Shown: piece after piece, positions 10,094 through 20,273 of the stretch
Numbering within the stretch: the stretch's first letter is position 1
Layout of the letters: each line of letters opens with the position of its first letter
Assembly (NCBI RefSeq): GCF_001669775.1
Contig: NZ_LXWK01000017.1
Span: forward strand, 248,001-312,000
From: Rheinheimera sp. SA_1
GTDB taxonomy: Bacteria > Pseudomonadota > Gammaproteobacteria > Enterobacterales > Alteromonadaceae
Direction: 5' to 3'
DNA: 64,000 nucleotides
Notes under the pieces: generated by a model
Seen by the model: only the letters and a program-made list of their open reading frames with translations
Databases searched by the model: none
Told to the model about the DNA's origin: nothing
Position numbers and translations under genes: made by a program

Positions 10094-10507
10094 TCAGAAT
10101 TTCGCCAGCACTTTCACGGTGCCATCAACGGCTGTCGCATCGATGTAACCAATGGCTGTAGCATCTGCAGCAACAGCCGCCTTCATCTCTGCATCAGAAC
10201 TGAGCTCTTTTGGCGGTGTGCCTTTGCCGGTAAAGACTAATTTAGACCAATAAGCTTTCATCTGGCTGGACGATTTACTCAGTACTTTACTGTCAAATTC
10301 GCCGCGGGCAGCCGCAGATTCTGCCAAATTCAAGGGGGTAGCTTTGCTGCCATTACTAAAGGCAGTGCCACGACCGGTAAACAGTCTGGTAATCTCAGCC
10401 TGATCAACAGTCGCAGCGTTAGACGGGTGAACAATGACTGCAACTTCGGCCATCGCCGAAGAAGCGGTGATTGCCGTTGTCAGGGTAATAGCTTTGAACC
10501 AGTTCAT
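10094..10507 (-). CDS. Small PstS-like periplasmic substrate-binding protein
   Basis: The 137-residue product has a Sec signal peptide (MNWFKAITLTTAITASSAMA) and then a short domain of the phosphate-binding PBP-like type. Features are EVAVIVHPSNAATVDQAEI, the F-x-G-[RK] segment LFTGRGTAF and AVAADATAIGYID. It corresponds to about half of a full PstS protein, as is common for this stand-alone group. It lies 15 bp behind a porin on the same strand and is probably co-transcribed with the two porins. The ligand is not evident: phosphate is suggested by family resemblance only, and no permease or ATPase gene is nearby. I start at the fifth codon of the longest frame because the signal peptide begins there. 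Confidence 0.8.
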   Translation of the reverse strand: MNWFKAITLTTAITASSAMAEVAVIVHPSNAATVDQAEITRLFTGRGTAFSNGSKATPLNLAESAAARGEFDSKVLSKSSSQMKAYWSKLVFTGKGTPPKELSSDAEMKAAVAADATAIGYIDATAVDGTVKVLAKF

Positions 10508-10522
10508 GGTTGTCTCCAATAC

Positions 10523-11593
10523 TTAAAATACTAAATCTATGCCCAGGGTAACAGCATTACTGTCACCCGCGACTTGTCCACCATTGATACCATCGTCGGA
10601 GACATCGTCGAATTGAAATTTAAACGCTGCAGAGCTGTGGAAATCCCAGCGTACTCCTGCACTGATAGTGCTGTGCTTTTCGCCTTCAGAATCAAAATCA
10701 GCGAGTGATATATAAGGAGTCCATTGTTTAATGCGATAACCAGCTGAAAGGAGGTAGGTATCAAAATCACCACCATCCAGCGTCAGCCGATTCACTTCAG
10801 ACAACAGCAACCAGTTGTTGTAGTCGATGTTGGCAGAGAGGCCGGCAAATTTTCCACGGCGGGTATCTTTACCATCCCAGGTGACCTGAACACCATTACG
10901 ATAGCGTTCGTTCAGGTAAGTCATGTAGGTCAACCGCACGTCCAGCCATTCGCGGTTAAAACTCAAGACACCACCGACAATATCTTTCCAGATTTCGCGA
11001 ACCGGCTGCGATCCGAAAAATTCAGACAGCAGTTTATTTTCACCATCATCTTCGCGCCCGGTATACATATTACCGGACATCGACCATTCACCCAGTTGAT
11101 AGTTAAACTGCGCGTTGACGCCGGTATAATTAAAAATCTGCCAGGTATAGTTGTCCGCAGCTGGGCGCACCCATAAATACGCATAACTGACATCAAAGAA
11201 ATCGGAATAATAATACAGAGGTAAACGTTTTTTACCGGCCTGAATGGTCCAGTGTTCGTTCAGTTCATAAGATAAATATGCCCATTCAAATCCTGCTTCA
11301 AAATCGTCCGCACCACGACCCACTAACTGCACTGTGGCCGTTAAGCCTTCAGTTAAGTCAGCGGTCATCTGCAAACCAAATTTCGAATCCGGTTTAAAGG
11401 TCCATTCATCTTCATACACGCCGACAGTCGGATAATTCGCCAGGAAAGTCGGGCCTAAACCAAACTCTGGCACACCGGTACCGCTGGTCAGTTTCCCGCC
11501 CATCACCGATGCAAATCCGGAAATATTCACCTCTGCCTGCACTGAATGACTGCACAAAGCCGTAATTGCAGTCACGAGCAATACCTTCTTCAT
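10523..11593 (-). CDS. Outer-membrane porin-like beta-barrel protein (paralogue 1)
   Basis: The 356-residue product has a signal peptide ending SVQA, then alternating aromatic/polar strands typical of a 16- to 18-strand porin and a terminal phenylalanine (GIDLVF) recognised by the BAM complex. Recognisable segments are EVNISGFASVMGGKL near the N terminus, HWTIQAGKKRLPLYYYSDF in the middle and VRWDFHSSAAFKFQFDDVS near the end. All three recur in the next gene upstream, so the pair are tandem paralogues. It sits directly before the PstS-like gene, 15 bp apart. Porin type and substrate cannot be read from the sequence. Confidence 0.85.
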   Translation of the reverse strand: MKKVLLVTAITALCSHSVQAEVNISGFASVMGGKLTSGTGVPEFGLGPTFLANYPTVGVYEDEWTFKPDSKFGLQMTADLTEGLTATVQLVGRGADDFEAGFEWAYLSYELNEHWTIQAGKKRLPLYYYSDFFDVSYAYLWVRPAADNYTWQIFNYTGVNAQFNYQLGEWSMSGNMYTGREDDGENKLLSEFFGSQPVREIWKDIVGGVLSFNREWLDVRLTYMTYLNERYRNGVQVTWDGKDTRRGKFAGLSANIDYNNWLLLSEVNRLTLDGGDFDTYLLSAGYRIKQWTPYISLADFDSEGEKHSTISAGVRWDFHSSAAFKFQFDDVSDDGINGGQVAGDSNAVTLGIDLVF

Positions 11594-11644
11594 ATCTTCT
11601 CCTCAGTCTCGTCAATCAGCGGTTGAAAGCTCGGTTCAAAATCC

Positions 11645-12766
11645 TTAGAAGACTAAATCCACACCGACTGCTATCAGGCTGTCTTTTTGGTTGGTCATAT
11701 TATTTTCGGACGACGTCAGTTCTACTTTAAAAGCGGCTGCTGGATGGAAGTCATAACGCATGCCGAGATTCCAGCTGGTGTTTTCAAATTCCTGCCCCAT
11801 TACGATGGAAGCAATGGGCAGCAATAACGGGAAGTTAGCTGGCAGCCCGGCGTAAATTTCCGGCTTGGCATCATCTTCATCTTTTTCGTAGGAAATATAT
11901 GGAGTCAGACTGTCAAAACGATGACCTAATGAAACGTAATAAGAGTCCTGATTGGCGTAGAAGGTATCTTTGACTTTCACATGGGTATATTCAGCGACCA
12001 TCAGCCAGTCATTGCGATCATAGTTCAAACCTAAACCGAAGAAACTGCCATCATCTTCATCAAAATCAATGGCTTTGGTGATAGAGTTTAAACCAGCACC
12101 ATTCAAAGCACCGAATAATGGATTAAACACCGGCGCGTCAACTGTCACCTTACCAACCAGATAGGCCACTCGCACCGACAACCAGTCCTGACTCAGCTCC
12201 CAGCTGGCACCCAGAATGTTATTGATCTGCGCCGGCGCTTTGGTGCCTTGCAACGTCACTTCACCATCGTAAGCACCAAACACTAACTGAATATTCGATT
12301 GCATATCACTGATGCTGCCTGAGTGATACAACGAAACGCCTTCAATGGTATCAAAGCCTAAGTTATAGACACTTTGTGGTGTCCGTAACCAGTCGTAGGC
12401 ATAACCCACATCACGGAAATCAGAGTATTTATAAAACGGAGTGCGTAAACGGCCGGCATTTAAACGCCAGGCGTCGTCAAGTTGGTAAGTTAAAAAGGCC
12501 CATTCAAATTCAGCATCAAAATCGTTATTGCCGCGAGCCATCAGTTGGGCAGTGACTGACAGTTTTTCACCGAGATCAGATTGGAATTGTACGGCGAACA
12601 AACTTTCGTTTTTGAAATCAATCTCATCAGTGTAACCGTAAAGCGCATCACCACTGCTTGCTTTACCGGCTTTAATCGAGGCAAAACCGTTAATGTTCAC
12701 CTCGGCCTGTGCTGCAACGCTGCACAAAGCTACAGCAACCATGGTCGCTAAACACGTTTTTTTCAT
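11645..12766 (-). CDS. Outer-membrane porin-like beta-barrel protein (paralogue 2)
   Basis: The 373-residue product is a paralogue of the preceding porin. It shares a signal peptide ending AAQA, EVNINGFASIKAGKASSG, a central WRLNAGRLRTPFYKYSDFRD, a late MRYDFHPAAAFKVELTSSE and the C-terminal VGVDLVF. The start at 12764-12766 has GGAG eight bases upstream; a longer reading to 12784 lacks a better site. A 51 bp gap separates it from the first porin with no evident terminator, so the three genes 12766-10094 probably form one transcript. The 301 bp upstream (12767-13067) holds its promoter region and the isc terminator. Confidence 0.85.
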   Translation of the reverse strand: MKKTCLATMVAVALCSVAAQAEVNINGFASIKAGKASSGDALYGYTDEIDFKNESLFAVQFQSDLGEKLSVTAQLMARGNNDFDAEFEWAFLTYQLDDAWRLNAGRLRTPFYKYSDFRDVGYAYDWLRTPQSVYNLGFDTIEGVSLYHSGSISDMQSNIQLVFGAYDGEVTLQGTKAPAQINNILGASWELSQDWLSVRVAYLVGKVTVDAPVFNPLFGALNGAGLNSITKAIDFDEDDGSFFGLGLNYDRNDWLMVAEYTHVKVKDTFYANQDSYYVSLGHRFDSLTPYISYEKDEDDAKPEIYAGLPANFPLLLPIASIVMGQEFENTSWNLGMRYDFHPAAAFKVELTSSENNMTNQKDSLIAVGVDLVF

Positions 12767-12942
12767 CAGAACATCTCCAGTCACTTAAGGCTTTACTCTC
12801 ACTAGCGTAGCCAACGAGTTTAAAAAAACCAGCGAATTCAAAACTATAAATTTAGTTCCCGATCCAGCTGAAATATTTGGGGGCGGGACTTTATATTAAG
12901 TTTCAATGATTTACAACGAATTGTATGGAAATGGCTTACAAA

Positions 12943-12967
12943 AAAACCAGCCATGGCGGCTGGTTTT
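12943..12967 (-). terminator. Intrinsic terminator of the isc operon
   Basis: AAAACCAGCC (12943-12952) pairs with GGCTGGTTTT (12958-12967). On the minus strand the stem leads into a run of T. It lies ~100 bp beyond the fdx stop. There is no iscX gene between fdx and this terminator. Confidence 0.85.
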
Positions 12968-13067
12968 GGAATATCAAGAAAAACAGTGGGTTAAAACAGG
13001 TACATCAAATATACGTGCAACATCCCCGAAGTTTTAACGATTAAAGCGGCTGAACTTCGTCACGAAC

Positions 13068-13406
13068 TTAATGCCCTTCGCTGACCATATTGACGGTGTA
13101 TTTTGGAATTTCGACCACCAGATCTTCATCGGCAATACGCGCCTGACAACCTAAACGAGATTCCGGCTCTAAGCCCCAGGCTTTATCCAGCATGTCTTCT
13201 TCGAGCTCGTCACTTTCATTCAGGCTACGAAACCCCTCGCGAACGATGACATGGCAAGTGGTGCAGGCACAGGATTTTTCGCAGGCATGTTCAATAGAAA
13301 TGCCGTTACGCAGCGCGACATCCAGTACAGTTTCGCCTTTTTCGGCTTGAAGCGCCGCGCCTTCCGGGCAAAGCTCGGCATGGGGTAAAAAGATAATTTG
13401 TGGCAT
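13068..13406 (-). CDS. fdx: [2Fe-2S] ferredoxin of the ISC system
   Basis: Fdx supplies electrons for Fe-S cluster assembly on IscU. The 112-residue product starts MPQIIFLPHAELCPEG and carries the adrenodoxin-type cluster ligands Cys-x5-Cys-x2-Cys in ACEKSCACTTCHV, with the fourth Cys in SRLGCQARI. The ATG at 13404-13406 has GAGG six bases upstream and begins 1 bp after the hscA stop codon; a longer frame to 13505 lies entirely inside hscA. It is the last gene of the operon here. Confidence 0.97.
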   Translation of the reverse strand: MPQIIFLPHAELCPEGAALQAEKGETVLDVALRNGISIEHACEKSCACTTCHVIVREGFRSLNESDELEEDMLDKAWGLEPESRLGCQARIADEDLVVEIPKYTVNMVSEGH

Positions 13407-13407
13407 G

Positions 13408-15264
13408 TTATACCTCGTCGACTTTATGCCCTTGCAGGGCTTGCCGGATTGAATTGTCCATCCGGCGGGCGGCAAACTCGTCGGTGATATGATTGGTTTT
13501 ATCAATAGCAGCTTTTATCGCAGCGGTATCATCGCCTTGACTGACGGCTTTGAGCGCTGATAACGCTTGTTCGATGTCCAGTAATTCAGCTGACCCCAAC
13601 AAATGCGCGTCGGCAGAAATAGCGGCACTAACCGCTTCCCACACCCGGCTGGCTTCCACTTGCTGTTCACGCAGCAACCGTTGTTGCATGTCGTGCTTGG
13701 CGTACTGCATCGAGCTTTGGATCATGGTGGCGACTTGATCGTCGGATAAACCATAAGAAGGTTTCACCTGGATACTGGCTGTCACACCGCTGGATTTCTC
13801 CTGCGCAGTCACGCTGAGTAACCCATCGGCATCAACCTGGAAAGTCACCCGAATATGCGCGCCACCGGCGGCCATTGGCGGAATGTCGGTCAGATTAAAC
13901 TTGGCTAGTGAGCGGCAATGATCAACCAGCTCACGCTCACCTTGCAGCACATGCAATGACATCGCAGTCTGACCGTCTTTAAAGGTGGTAAATTCCTGCG
14001 CCCGCGCCACCGGAATAATGGTGTTGCGTGGAATAATCTTTTCAACCAAGCCGCCCATGGTTTCTAAACCAAGCGACAGTGGGATCACATCCAGCAATAA
14101 AGTGTCGGCATCGGATTTATTGCCGACCAGCACATTGGCCTGAATAGCAGCACCAATAGCGACCACTTTATCCGGGTCAATCGAGGTTAACGGCTCAGCG
14201 GCAAAAAACTCGCCGACTGCAGTGCGCACCAAAGGCACCCGCGTCGAACCGCCGACCATCACCACTTTCGCCACTTCATCGGCATTTAAACCGGCGTCAC
14301 GTAAGGTTTGTTTACAGGCGCGGATGGTTTTGCGCACCAACGGCTGAATTAAACTGTCGAATTGTTCGCGGCTTAAACTCAGCGCTAGAGCGCCGTTGGC
14401 AGTTGGTAACTCAAAAGCGTATTGGTCGTGCGCAGAAAGTTGTTCTTTAATCTGCCGCGCCAGCTGTAAATGCTGACGTAAGCTTTGGTGCGATAAGGTT
14501 GTTTCGCCGCTTTGTTGCTGCAGCCATTGCACGATAGCGTGATCAAAATCATCACCACCCAGCGCCGAATCACCACCGGTGGCCAGTACTTCAAATACAC
14601 CACGTTTTAAGCGCAAAATGGAAATATCAAAGGTGCCGCCGCCTAAGTCATACACGGCAACCACACCTTCCTGACCGGAATCCAGGCCATAAGCCAGCGC
14701 GGCAGCGGTCGGTTCGTTCAATAACCGCAGCACATTTAAACCAGCCAGTTTGGCGGCATCTTTGGTCGCTTGACGCTGCGCATCATCAAAATAAGCGGGG
14801 ACGGTAATAACCACACCCATCAGCTCGCCACCTAAGGTTTGGCTCGCGGTATCGGCCAGCGTGGCCAGAATTTCGGCGGAAATTTCGACCGGGTTTTTTA
14901 CGCCTTGTGCGGTATCAATCGCTACCAGACCTTGCTGATCAACCAACAAATACGGCAGTTGTTGTGCTTGCGCTACCGTTTCGGCATAACCACGGCCCAT
15001 CAGGCGTTTCACTGAAAAAATACTGTTATGCGGATCAGCAATTGCCGCCGCCACTGCAGCTTTACCAACGATGACTTTATCCGCCAGATACTGTACGACG
15101 GATGGCAACATGTCGTCACCGGCGGCGTTTTGCAAGGTCCGCGCCTCGCCACTGCGCACAGTGGCTACCAGCGAATTGGTGGTACCCAGGTCAATACCTG
15201 CAGCGAGCTTATGTTGATGTGGCGCGGCGCTTTGGCCAGGTTCAGCGATTTGTAATAAAGCCAT
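13408..15264 (-). CDS. hscA: Fe-S cluster chaperone HscA (Hsp70 family)
   Basis: HscA is the dedicated Hsp70 that, with HscB, releases clusters from IscU. The 618-residue product has the nucleotide-binding domain signatures [28 protein letters not shown] and [14 protein letters not shown]. The substrate-binding domain (about 385-505) and a helical lid follow. Length matches the family (616 in E. coli). It lies between hscB (8 bp upstream) and fdx (1 bp downstream). Confidence 0.97.
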   Translation of the reverse strand: MALLQIAEPGQSAAPHQHKLAAGIDLGTTNSLVATVRSGEARTLQNAAGDDMLPSVVQYLADKVIVGKAAVAAAIADPHNSIFSVKRLMGRGYAETVAQAQQLPYLLVDQQGLVAIDTAQGVKNPVEISAEILATLADTASQTLGGELMGVVITVPAYFDDAQRQATKDAAKLAGLNVLRLLNEPTAAALAYGLDSGQEGVVAVYDLGGGTFDISILRLKRGVFEVLATGGDSALGGDDFDHAIVQWLQQQSGETTLSHQSLRQHLQLARQIKEQLSAHDQYAFELPTANGALALSLSREQFDSLIQPLVRKTIRACKQTLRDAGLNADEVAKVVMVGGSTRVPLVRTAVGEFFAAEPLTSIDPDKVVAIGAAIQANVLVGNKSDADTLLLDVIPLSLGLETMGGLVEKIIPRNTIIPVARAQEFTTFKDGQTAMSLHVLQGERELVDHCRSLAKFNLTDIPPMAAGGAHIRVTFQVDADGLLSVTAQEKSSGVTASIQVKPSYGLSDDQVATMIQSSMQYAKHDMQQRLLREQQVEASRVWEAVSAAISADAHLLGSAELLDIEQALSALKAVSQGDDTAAIKAAIDKTNHITDEFAARRMDNSIRQALQGHKVDEV

Positions 15265-15272
15265 AGTGGGAT

Positions 15273-15797
15273 TTAATCTTGTAGTTGCTGTTCGATTAAC
15301 TCCAGCTCATGCTGCAGTTTAAAGAAAAATTTAAGTTTGCGGATTATATCAGCCGCTTGCAGATCCTGCTCGTGGTGATTGGCTTCCAGCGCTTGAGCGA
15401 GAAGCTTAAGCAGGACATTTTTCTGCTGTTGGATTTGTTGTTCAGCTTCGTCAATCAACACATAAGGATCAGAAGAATGCAGGATATCGCCGAGCAATTC
15501 GCGCAGTTCCATTTGTTGCATTAAGAAGCTGGTATCGGTAAAGCTGCGTTGCTCATGGCTGATTTTCACCCCACGCAGCGCCAGTAAATGCTCGGCGCGA
15601 AGTAGCGGTTGTTTCAGACTGTGATAAGCGTCATTGATATTGGCAGCCTGTTGCACTGCGAGTAACCTGTCACGCTCGGAACCCGCGGCAAAATTGTCCG
15701 GATGAAAATTCCGTTGCAGTTCTAAATAGCGGGTACCGAGCTCAGTCAGATCAAGATCAAACTGCGCCGGCACCTGAAACAGCTGGAAATAATTCAT
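15273..15797 (-). CDS. hscB: Fe-S cluster co-chaperone HscB (J protein)
   Basis: HscB brings IscU to HscA and stimulates its ATPase. The 174-residue product has an N-terminal J domain ([16 protein letters not shown]…) with the diagnostic HPD tripeptide in [17 protein letters not shown]-terminal three-helix bundle rich in Gln, Glu and Leu contacts IscU. Placement between iscA and hscA is the standard order. Confidence 0.97.
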   Translation of the reverse strand: MNYFQLFQVPAQFDLDLTELGTRYLELQRNFHPDNFAAGSERDRLLAVQQAANINDAYHSLKQPLLRAEHLLALRGVKISHEQRSFTDTSFLMQQMELRELLGDILHSSDPYVLIDEAEQQIQQQKNVLLKLLAQALEANHHEQDLQAADIIRKLKFFFKLQHELELIEQQLQD

Positions 15798-15809
15798 CGA
15801 ACCGCCAAA

Positions 15810-16133
15810 TCAGACCGTAAAACTTTCGCCGCAACCACATTCGCCATTCACGTTCGGGTTATTAAACTGGAACCCTTCGTTCAGGCCTTCTTTGACAAAA
15901 TCCAGCTGCGTGCCGTCGATATACACCAGGCTTTTGCCATCCACAATCAGCTTCAGATCGTCATGGTCAAACACCTGATCGTCTTCGTTCAGTTCGTCAA
16001 CAAATTCCAGCACATAAGCCAAACCTGAGCAGCCGGTCGTTTTCACGCCAACGCGCAAGCCCAAACCTTTGCCCCGATTTGTCAGAAAGCTGCGAACCCG
16101 ATCGGCAGCAGCTGCAGTCATCGAAATCGCCAT
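15810..16133 (-). CDS. iscA: A-type iron-sulfur carrier IscA
   Basis: IscA carries iron or assembled clusters to apo-proteins. The 107-residue product has the three conserved cysteines of A-type carriers, one in [15 protein letters not shown] and two in the C-terminal GECGCGESF. It lies 6 bp after iscU and 12 bp before hscB. A second in-frame ATG four codons in would also fit. Confidence 0.97.
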   Translation of the reverse strand: MAISMTAAAADRVRSFLTNRGKGLGLRVGVKTTGCSGLAYVLEFVDELNEDDQVFDHDDLKLIVDGKSLVYIDGTQLDFVKEGLNEGFQFNNPNVNGECGCGESFTV

Positions 16134-16139
16134 AACTAC

Positions 16140-16523
16140 TTAGCTCCCGTGACGAGATTTATAGTCAGCAATCGCTGCTTTAATGGCATCTTCTGCCAGA
16201 ATTGAGCAGTGAATTTTCACCGGTGGTAATGCCAGTTCCTGCGCGATGTCGGTGTTTTTGATCAAAGCTGCTTCGTCCAGGCTTTTGCCTTTAACCCATT
16301 CGGTCACGAGTGAACTGGAAGCAATGGCACTGCCGCAGCCGTAAGTTTTGAACTTGGCATCTTCAATAATGCCGTCAGCACTGACTTTGATCTGCAGTTT
16401 CATTACATCACCACAAGCCGGAGCGCCAACCATGCCAGTGGCAACAGTTGGGTCATCTTTGGCAAAAGCGCCAACATTGCGTGGATTTTCGTAGTGATCT
16501 ATTACTTTTTCGCTATAAGCCAT
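16140..16523 (-). CDS. iscU: Fe-S cluster assembly scaffold IscU
   Basis: IscU is the scaffold on which IscS builds [2Fe-2S] clusters. The 127-residue product has the three ligand cysteines in GAPACGDVM, TYGCGSAIA and KIHCSILAE. The conserved LPPVK motif that HscA binds is present immediately before the last of these (ALPPVKIHCS). It lies 48 bp after iscS. Confidence 0.98.
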   Translation of the reverse strand: MAYSEKVIDHYENPRNVGAFAKDDPTVATGMVGAPACGDVMKLQIKVSADGIIEDAKFKTYGCGSAIASSSLVTEWVKGKSLDEAALIKNTDIAQELALPPVKIHCSILAEDAIKAAIADYKSRHGS

Positions 16524-16571
16524 GATTTGTTACCTCAATTAACTGAGCGCCAAAGGGCGATCCATTAAAAA

Positions 16572-17786
16572 TTAATGCGCCACCCAGGCTACTGTATTTA
16601 AATCCACACCATCTTTGTACATGTCCCACAGCGGCGACATGGCGCGAAGCTTATCAATGGCTTCGTGCACAATTTTAATGGTGTGATCAATCTGCTCTTC
16701 GGTAGTAAAACGACCAATACTGAAGCGGATTGAGCTATGTGCCAATTCGTCAGTCAGGCCTAAGGCCCGCAGCACATAAGAAGGTTCTAAACTTGCTGAA
16801 GTACAAGCTGAGCCTGAAGATACCGCGATATCTTTCAGCGCCATAATCAGCGATTCACCTTCAACATAGTTAAAGCTGATATTGGTAATGCCTGGCACAC
16901 GGTGGTTGGCATCCCCATTTAAAAACACTTGTTCGATGTCCTGAATGCCATCCCACAACCGCTGGCGTAAAGCAGCAAAACGGGCATTTTCTGCCGCCAT
17001 TTCCAGTTTAGCGATACGGAAAGCTTCACCCATCGCAACGATTTGATGCGTTGGTAAAGTGCCTGAACGCATACCACGTTCGTGGCCGCCGCCGTGAGTT
17101 TGGGCTTCTAACCGAATACGCGGTTTACGACGCACATATAAAGCACCGATGCCTTTAGGGCCATAAATTTTGTGGGCAGAAAACGACATTAAATCGACTT
17201 TTAACGCCTGTAAGTCGATCTCAACTTTGCCGGCGGCCTGGGCTGAATCGACATGGAACACAGTCCCGTTGGCACGGCATAATTCGCCAATGGCGGCGAT
17301 ATCCTGAATCACACCGATTTCGTTGTTGACGAACATCACGCTAACGACAGTGGTATCCGGGCGCATGGCGGCTTTGAGTTTATCTAGATCTAATAAACCG
17401 CTGGCTTCAACTTCTAAATAGGTCACTTCAAAACCTTCGCGCTCTAAGGCACGCATGGTGTCTAAAGTGGCTTTGTGTTCGGTTTTGCAAGTGATTAAAT
17501 GTTTACCCTTTTTGTGGTAAAACTGCGCGGCGCCTTTAATGGCTAAGTTGTTGGACTCAGTCGCGCCTGAAGTAAAAACGATTTCGCGTGGATCGGCGTT
17601 GATCAGGTCAGCAATCTGACTGCGGGCAATCTCAACCGCTTCTTCAGCTTGCCAGCCAAAACGGTGTGAGCGTGAGGCCGGGTTACCAAAATCACCATCC
17701 ATCGTCAGGAATTGCATCATTTTTTCGGCCACACGCGGGTCAACCGGGGTGGTAGCGGCGTAATCTAAATAAATCGGTAACTTCAT
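16572..17786 (-). CDS. iscS: Cysteine desulfurase IscS
   Basis: IscS is the PLP enzyme that takes sulfur from cysteine for Fe-S clusters and tRNA thiolation. From [17 protein letters not shown] the product is 404 residues, the same as E. coli IscS. The PLP lysine is in [17 protein letters not shown] and the mobile catalytic cysteine loop is in [19 protein letters not shown]. An upstream in-frame start (17828) overlaps the iscR coding end and gives a non-conserved extension. iscR precedes it by 19 bp. Confidence 0.98.
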   Translation of the reverse strand: MKLPIYLDYAATTPVDPRVAEKMMQFLTMDGDFGNPASRSHRFGWQAEEAVEIARSQIADLINADPREIVFTSGATESNNLAIKGAAQFYHKKGKHLITCKTEHKATLDTMRALEREGFEVTYLEVEASGLLDLDKLKAAMRPDTTVVSVMFVNNEIGVIQDIAAIGELCRANGTVFHVDSAQAAGKVEIDLQALKVDLMSFSAHKIYGPKGIGALYVRRKPRIRLEAQTHGGGHERGMRSGTLPTHQIVAMGEAFRIAKLEMAAENARFAALRQRLWDGIQDIEQVFLNGDANHRVPGITNISFNYVEGESLIMALKDIAVSSGSACTSASLEPSYVLRALGLTDELAHSSIRFSIGRFTTEEQIDHTIKIVHEAIDKLRAMSPLWDMYKDGVDLNTVAWVAH

Positions 17787-17805
17787 GCTCTGCTCCGTCT
17801 GCAGC

Positions 17806-18288
17806 CTACAGCTGGCAGCTGACTTCAATTTCAGTTTCAGGGTTCTTTAATTTGCGGTTGTCCTGCCGCTTGGCCACGCTTTGAATTTCATTCTGGCTGA
17901 CCAATTCACCCAAAGTAATCTGGGTTAAAAAATCTTCAATCCGGGTACTTAAGTCGCTCCACAGGGTGTGGGTCAGGCATTTGGCGCCGCCCTGACAATC
18001 CGATTTTCCCTGACAGCGAGTTGCATCAACAGATTCGTCCACTGCACTGATCACTTCGGATACCGAAATTTCAGCGGCTGGACGACCCAGCTGATAACCA
18101 CCACCAGGTCCGCGGACGCTGCTGACTAGACCATGTTTACGTAACCGGGCAAATAATTGTTCAAGATAAGATAAGGAAATTTCCTGTCGCGCCGAAATGT
18201 CAGCCAGTGGCACCGGCCCGGCGTTGGTATGTAATGCAACATCCAACATGGCTGTCACGGCATACCGTCCCTTTGATGTTAACCGCAT
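17806..18288 (-). CDS. iscR: Fe-S-sensing transcription regulator IscR
   Basis: IscR is an Rrf2-family regulator; holo-IscR represses its own operon through type-1 sites when clusters are plentiful. The 160-residue product has the N-terminal winged helix ([20 protein letters not shown]). The three cluster cysteines are C92, C98 and C104 ([16 protein letters not shown]), with the nearby His107, at the E. coli numbering. It is the first gene of iscRSUA-hscBA-fdx and is preceded by two type-1 boxes, which fits autoregulation. Confidence 0.98.
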   Translation of the reverse strand: MRLTSKGRYAVTAMLDVALHTNAGPVPLADISARQEISLSYLEQLFARLRKHGLVSSVRGPGGGYQLGRPAAEISVSEVISAVDESVDATRCQGKSDCQGGAKCLTHTLWSDLSTRIEDFLTQITLGELVSQNEIQSVAKRQDNRKLKNPETEIEVSCQL

Positions 18289-18325
18289 CTGATCTCCACT
18301 TCACTTCGACCACAGAATGGCGCAA

Positions 18326-18383
18326 ATTGTACATTCCTGACTGATTTAGTCAAGTATTAAAACCTACTAAAACAGTCAAGTAT
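18326..18383 (-). promoter_or_regulatory. isc operon promoter with two tandem type-1 IscR boxes
   Basis: On the minus strand a -35 TTGACT (18348-18353) and a -10 TACAAT (18326-18331) are 16 bp apart, 38 bp upstream of the iscR ATG. Two 25 bp type-1 IscR sites follow the known pattern ATASYYGACTRWWWYAGT. The proximal one (18333-18357, with TTGACTAAATCAGTC) covers the -35 box; the distal one (18359-18383, with TTGACTGTTTTAGTA) abuts it. Match to the consensus is from memory. Confidence 0.88.
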
Positions 18384-18416
18384 TATGCCCATCATCCTTG
18401 AAGCTGCAGGGGGTTG
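18384..18416. repeat. Half copy of the dispersed palindromic repeat
   Basis: Sequence CCCATCATCCTTGAAGCTGC and the following G-rich stretch match only the left end of the full repeats (compare 63161 and 60768). No right end follows before cysE. It sits directly upstream of the distal IscR box. Confidence 0.55.
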
Positions 18417-18455
18417 GGCACAGTGCAATTTAAACGTATGCGACCAATCCTGGAA

Positions 18456-19265
18456 TTAAATGGTCGGATCAAACTCTTCAAGGGCTTTTTTACGTTGTTC
18501 AGCCGCTTCGCGCTCCGCTTCCAAAAAGGCTTCATCGCTGATATTCATCGTTGGCACCACATCACAGACATTGCCGCCCAGCTGATTGATACTCAGGCAC
18601 AATTCGGCGACTTTATTGTCGAGGCAGTGCATGTGATCGAGCATCCGACCTATCGCATTGGCGACCGGATCCGGGTTATCACTGGCGACGGCATAAGCAT
18701 CAAAGCCAAATTTTTTCGCCAGATTTTGCCGCTGTTCACTGACTTCTGAGTCTTGTTTGGCGACAATTCGCCCCGGAATGCCAACCACTGTCGCACCAGG
18801 CGGGACGTCTTTCACCACCACGGCATTGGAGCCAATGCGGGCGTTTTCGCCGACATACAATGGACCTAATACTTTGGCACCAGCGCCGATCACCACATTG
18901 TTGCCCAATGTTGGGTGGCGTTTGCCCGGATTCCAGCTGGTGCCACCTAAAGTGACACCATGATATAAAGTCACGTCATCACCAATTTCCGCGGTCTCAC
19001 CAATCACCACGCCCATGCCATGGTCGATAAAAAACCGTCGGCCAATTTTCGCGCCAGGGTGAATTTCGACACCGGTTAACCAGCGGGCGATGGTACTTAA
19101 AAACCGTGCCAGCCACTTCCAACCCGCCAGCCATAACCGGTGATTCATCCGGTGCCACCAAATGGCATGCAAACCCGGATAGTTGGTCAAGACTTCAAAA
19201 GCACTGCGCGCCGCCGGATCGCGGTCAAATACACTGCGGATATCTTCTTTAATGCCAGCAAACAT
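18456..19265 (-). CDS. cysE: Serine O-acetyltransferase
   Basis: CysE makes O-acetylserine, the precursor that takes sulfide in cysteine synthesis. The 269-residue product has the N-terminal helical region ([20 protein letters not shown]) and a left-handed beta-helix hexapeptide region: [38 protein letters not shown] and [14 protein letters not shown]. It is of the form found next to iscR in many bacteria. The ATG at 19263-19265 has AGGA six bases upstream; the longer frame to 19298 is not needed. trmJ lies 37 bp upstream on the same strand. Confidence 0.95.
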   Translation of the reverse strand: MFAGIKEDIRSVFDRDPAARSAFEVLTNYPGLHAIWWHRMNHRLWLAGWKWLARFLSTIARWLTGVEIHPGAKIGRRFFIDHGMGVVIGETAEIGDDVTLYHGVTLGGTSWNPGKRHPTLGNNVVIGAGAKVLGPLYVGENARIGSNAVVVKDVPPGATVVGIPGRIVAKQDSEVSEQRQNLAKKFGFDAYAVASDNPDPVANAIGRMLDHMHCLDNKVAELCLSINQLGGNVCDVVPTMNISDEAFLEAEREAAEQRKKALEEFDPTI

Positions 19266-19302
19266 AGAATGTCCTTGTGCCCAAAAGGCCTGCGCCACTA
19301 GT

Positions 19303-20040
19303 TTATTCGGTTGGATTGTCGAGCTTATGCTTACGCTGCATCGAGGTTAAAATGCCACGTAATATATTTAATTCAGCGTCTTCCGGTCGCGCCCGGGTGA
19401 ACAACCGTTTTAATTTGGTCATCACCACACCCGGGTGTTGTTTGATGATAAAACCGGTGTCGTTCAGGGTTTGTTCTAAGTGCAGATAAAAGCGCTCCAT
19501 TTGTTCAGAGCTTGGGTATACCGTATCGTCAGCGGCAATGGTCTGCGGCTTAGCAGCTAAAGCGGCGACCCGCACTTCATAAGTGACAATTTGCACGGCC
19601 ATCGCCAGATTCAGCGAGCTGTATTCGGGGTTGGCAGGAATGCAGACGTGGAAATTACACAATTGCAACTCTTCATTACTCAAACCACTGCTTTCGCGGC
19701 CAAACACCAGGGCAACAGGTTTTTGCTGTGCTTCGATCACCGCTTTTTCACCACATTCGCGAGGTTCCAGCATCGGCCAGGACAAAGTACGGGAACGGGC
19801 GCTGGCGCCAACAATCAGGCCACAATCGCTAATCGCATCTTCCATTTTTTCAACTACTTTGGCGTTGGCTAACACTTCACTGGCACCTGCCGACAACGCA
19901 TAAGCCTGGCCATCCGGCAGCTCTTTTGGTGATACCAGCCATAGCTGGCTTAAACCCATGGTTTTCATCGCCCGGGCCACCGAACCAATATTACCGGTAT
20001 GCGTGGTACCGACCAATACAATACGGATTTGATCTAACAT
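19303..20040 (-). CDS. trmJ: tRNA (cytidine/uridine-32-2'-O)-methyltransferase TrmJ
   Basis: TrmJ is a SPOUT-family enzyme that 2'-O-methylates residue 32 of several tRNAs. The product (245 residues from [20 protein letters not shown]) has the SPOUT motifs [30 protein letters not shown] and [14 protein letters not shown], and a family-typical C-terminal extension ([17 protein letters not shown]). The ATG at 20038-20040 gives the same N terminus as E. coli TrmJ; the frame continues to 20139 without conserved sequence. The trmJ-cysE-iscR order is common in gammaproteobacteria. Confidence 0.96.
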   Translation of the reverse strand: MLDQIRIVLVGTTHTGNIGSVARAMKTMGLSQLWLVSPKELPDGQAYALSAGASEVLANAKVVEKMEDAISDCGLIVGASARSRTLSWPMLEPRECGEKAVIEAQQKPVALVFGRESSGLSNEELQLCNFHVCIPANPEYSSLNLAMAVQIVTYEVRVAALAAKPQTIAADDTVYPSSEQMERFYLHLEQTLNDTGFIIKQHPGVVMTKLKRLFTRARPEDAELNILRGILTSMQRKHKLDNPTE

Positions 20041-20273
20041 GAGCTGAAAATTCCCGGAAAATGCACTGCGGCGGAAAAAAGAGCGGCATTTTAGCATAAT
20101 GAAAATGCGACTGCGCAGTAAAATCAGCAGTCTGGACATCTAAAGATCGAAAAAGTTGATTGTCACGTAACCTGCGATGCAATTCTAAGTTTGCCACTGC
20201 AAAGCGCGCTCAGCTTTGCTAAACTAGCGCCGCTCTGTTTCAGAGCGTCTTCTCAACAATAAGGATTAAACGC

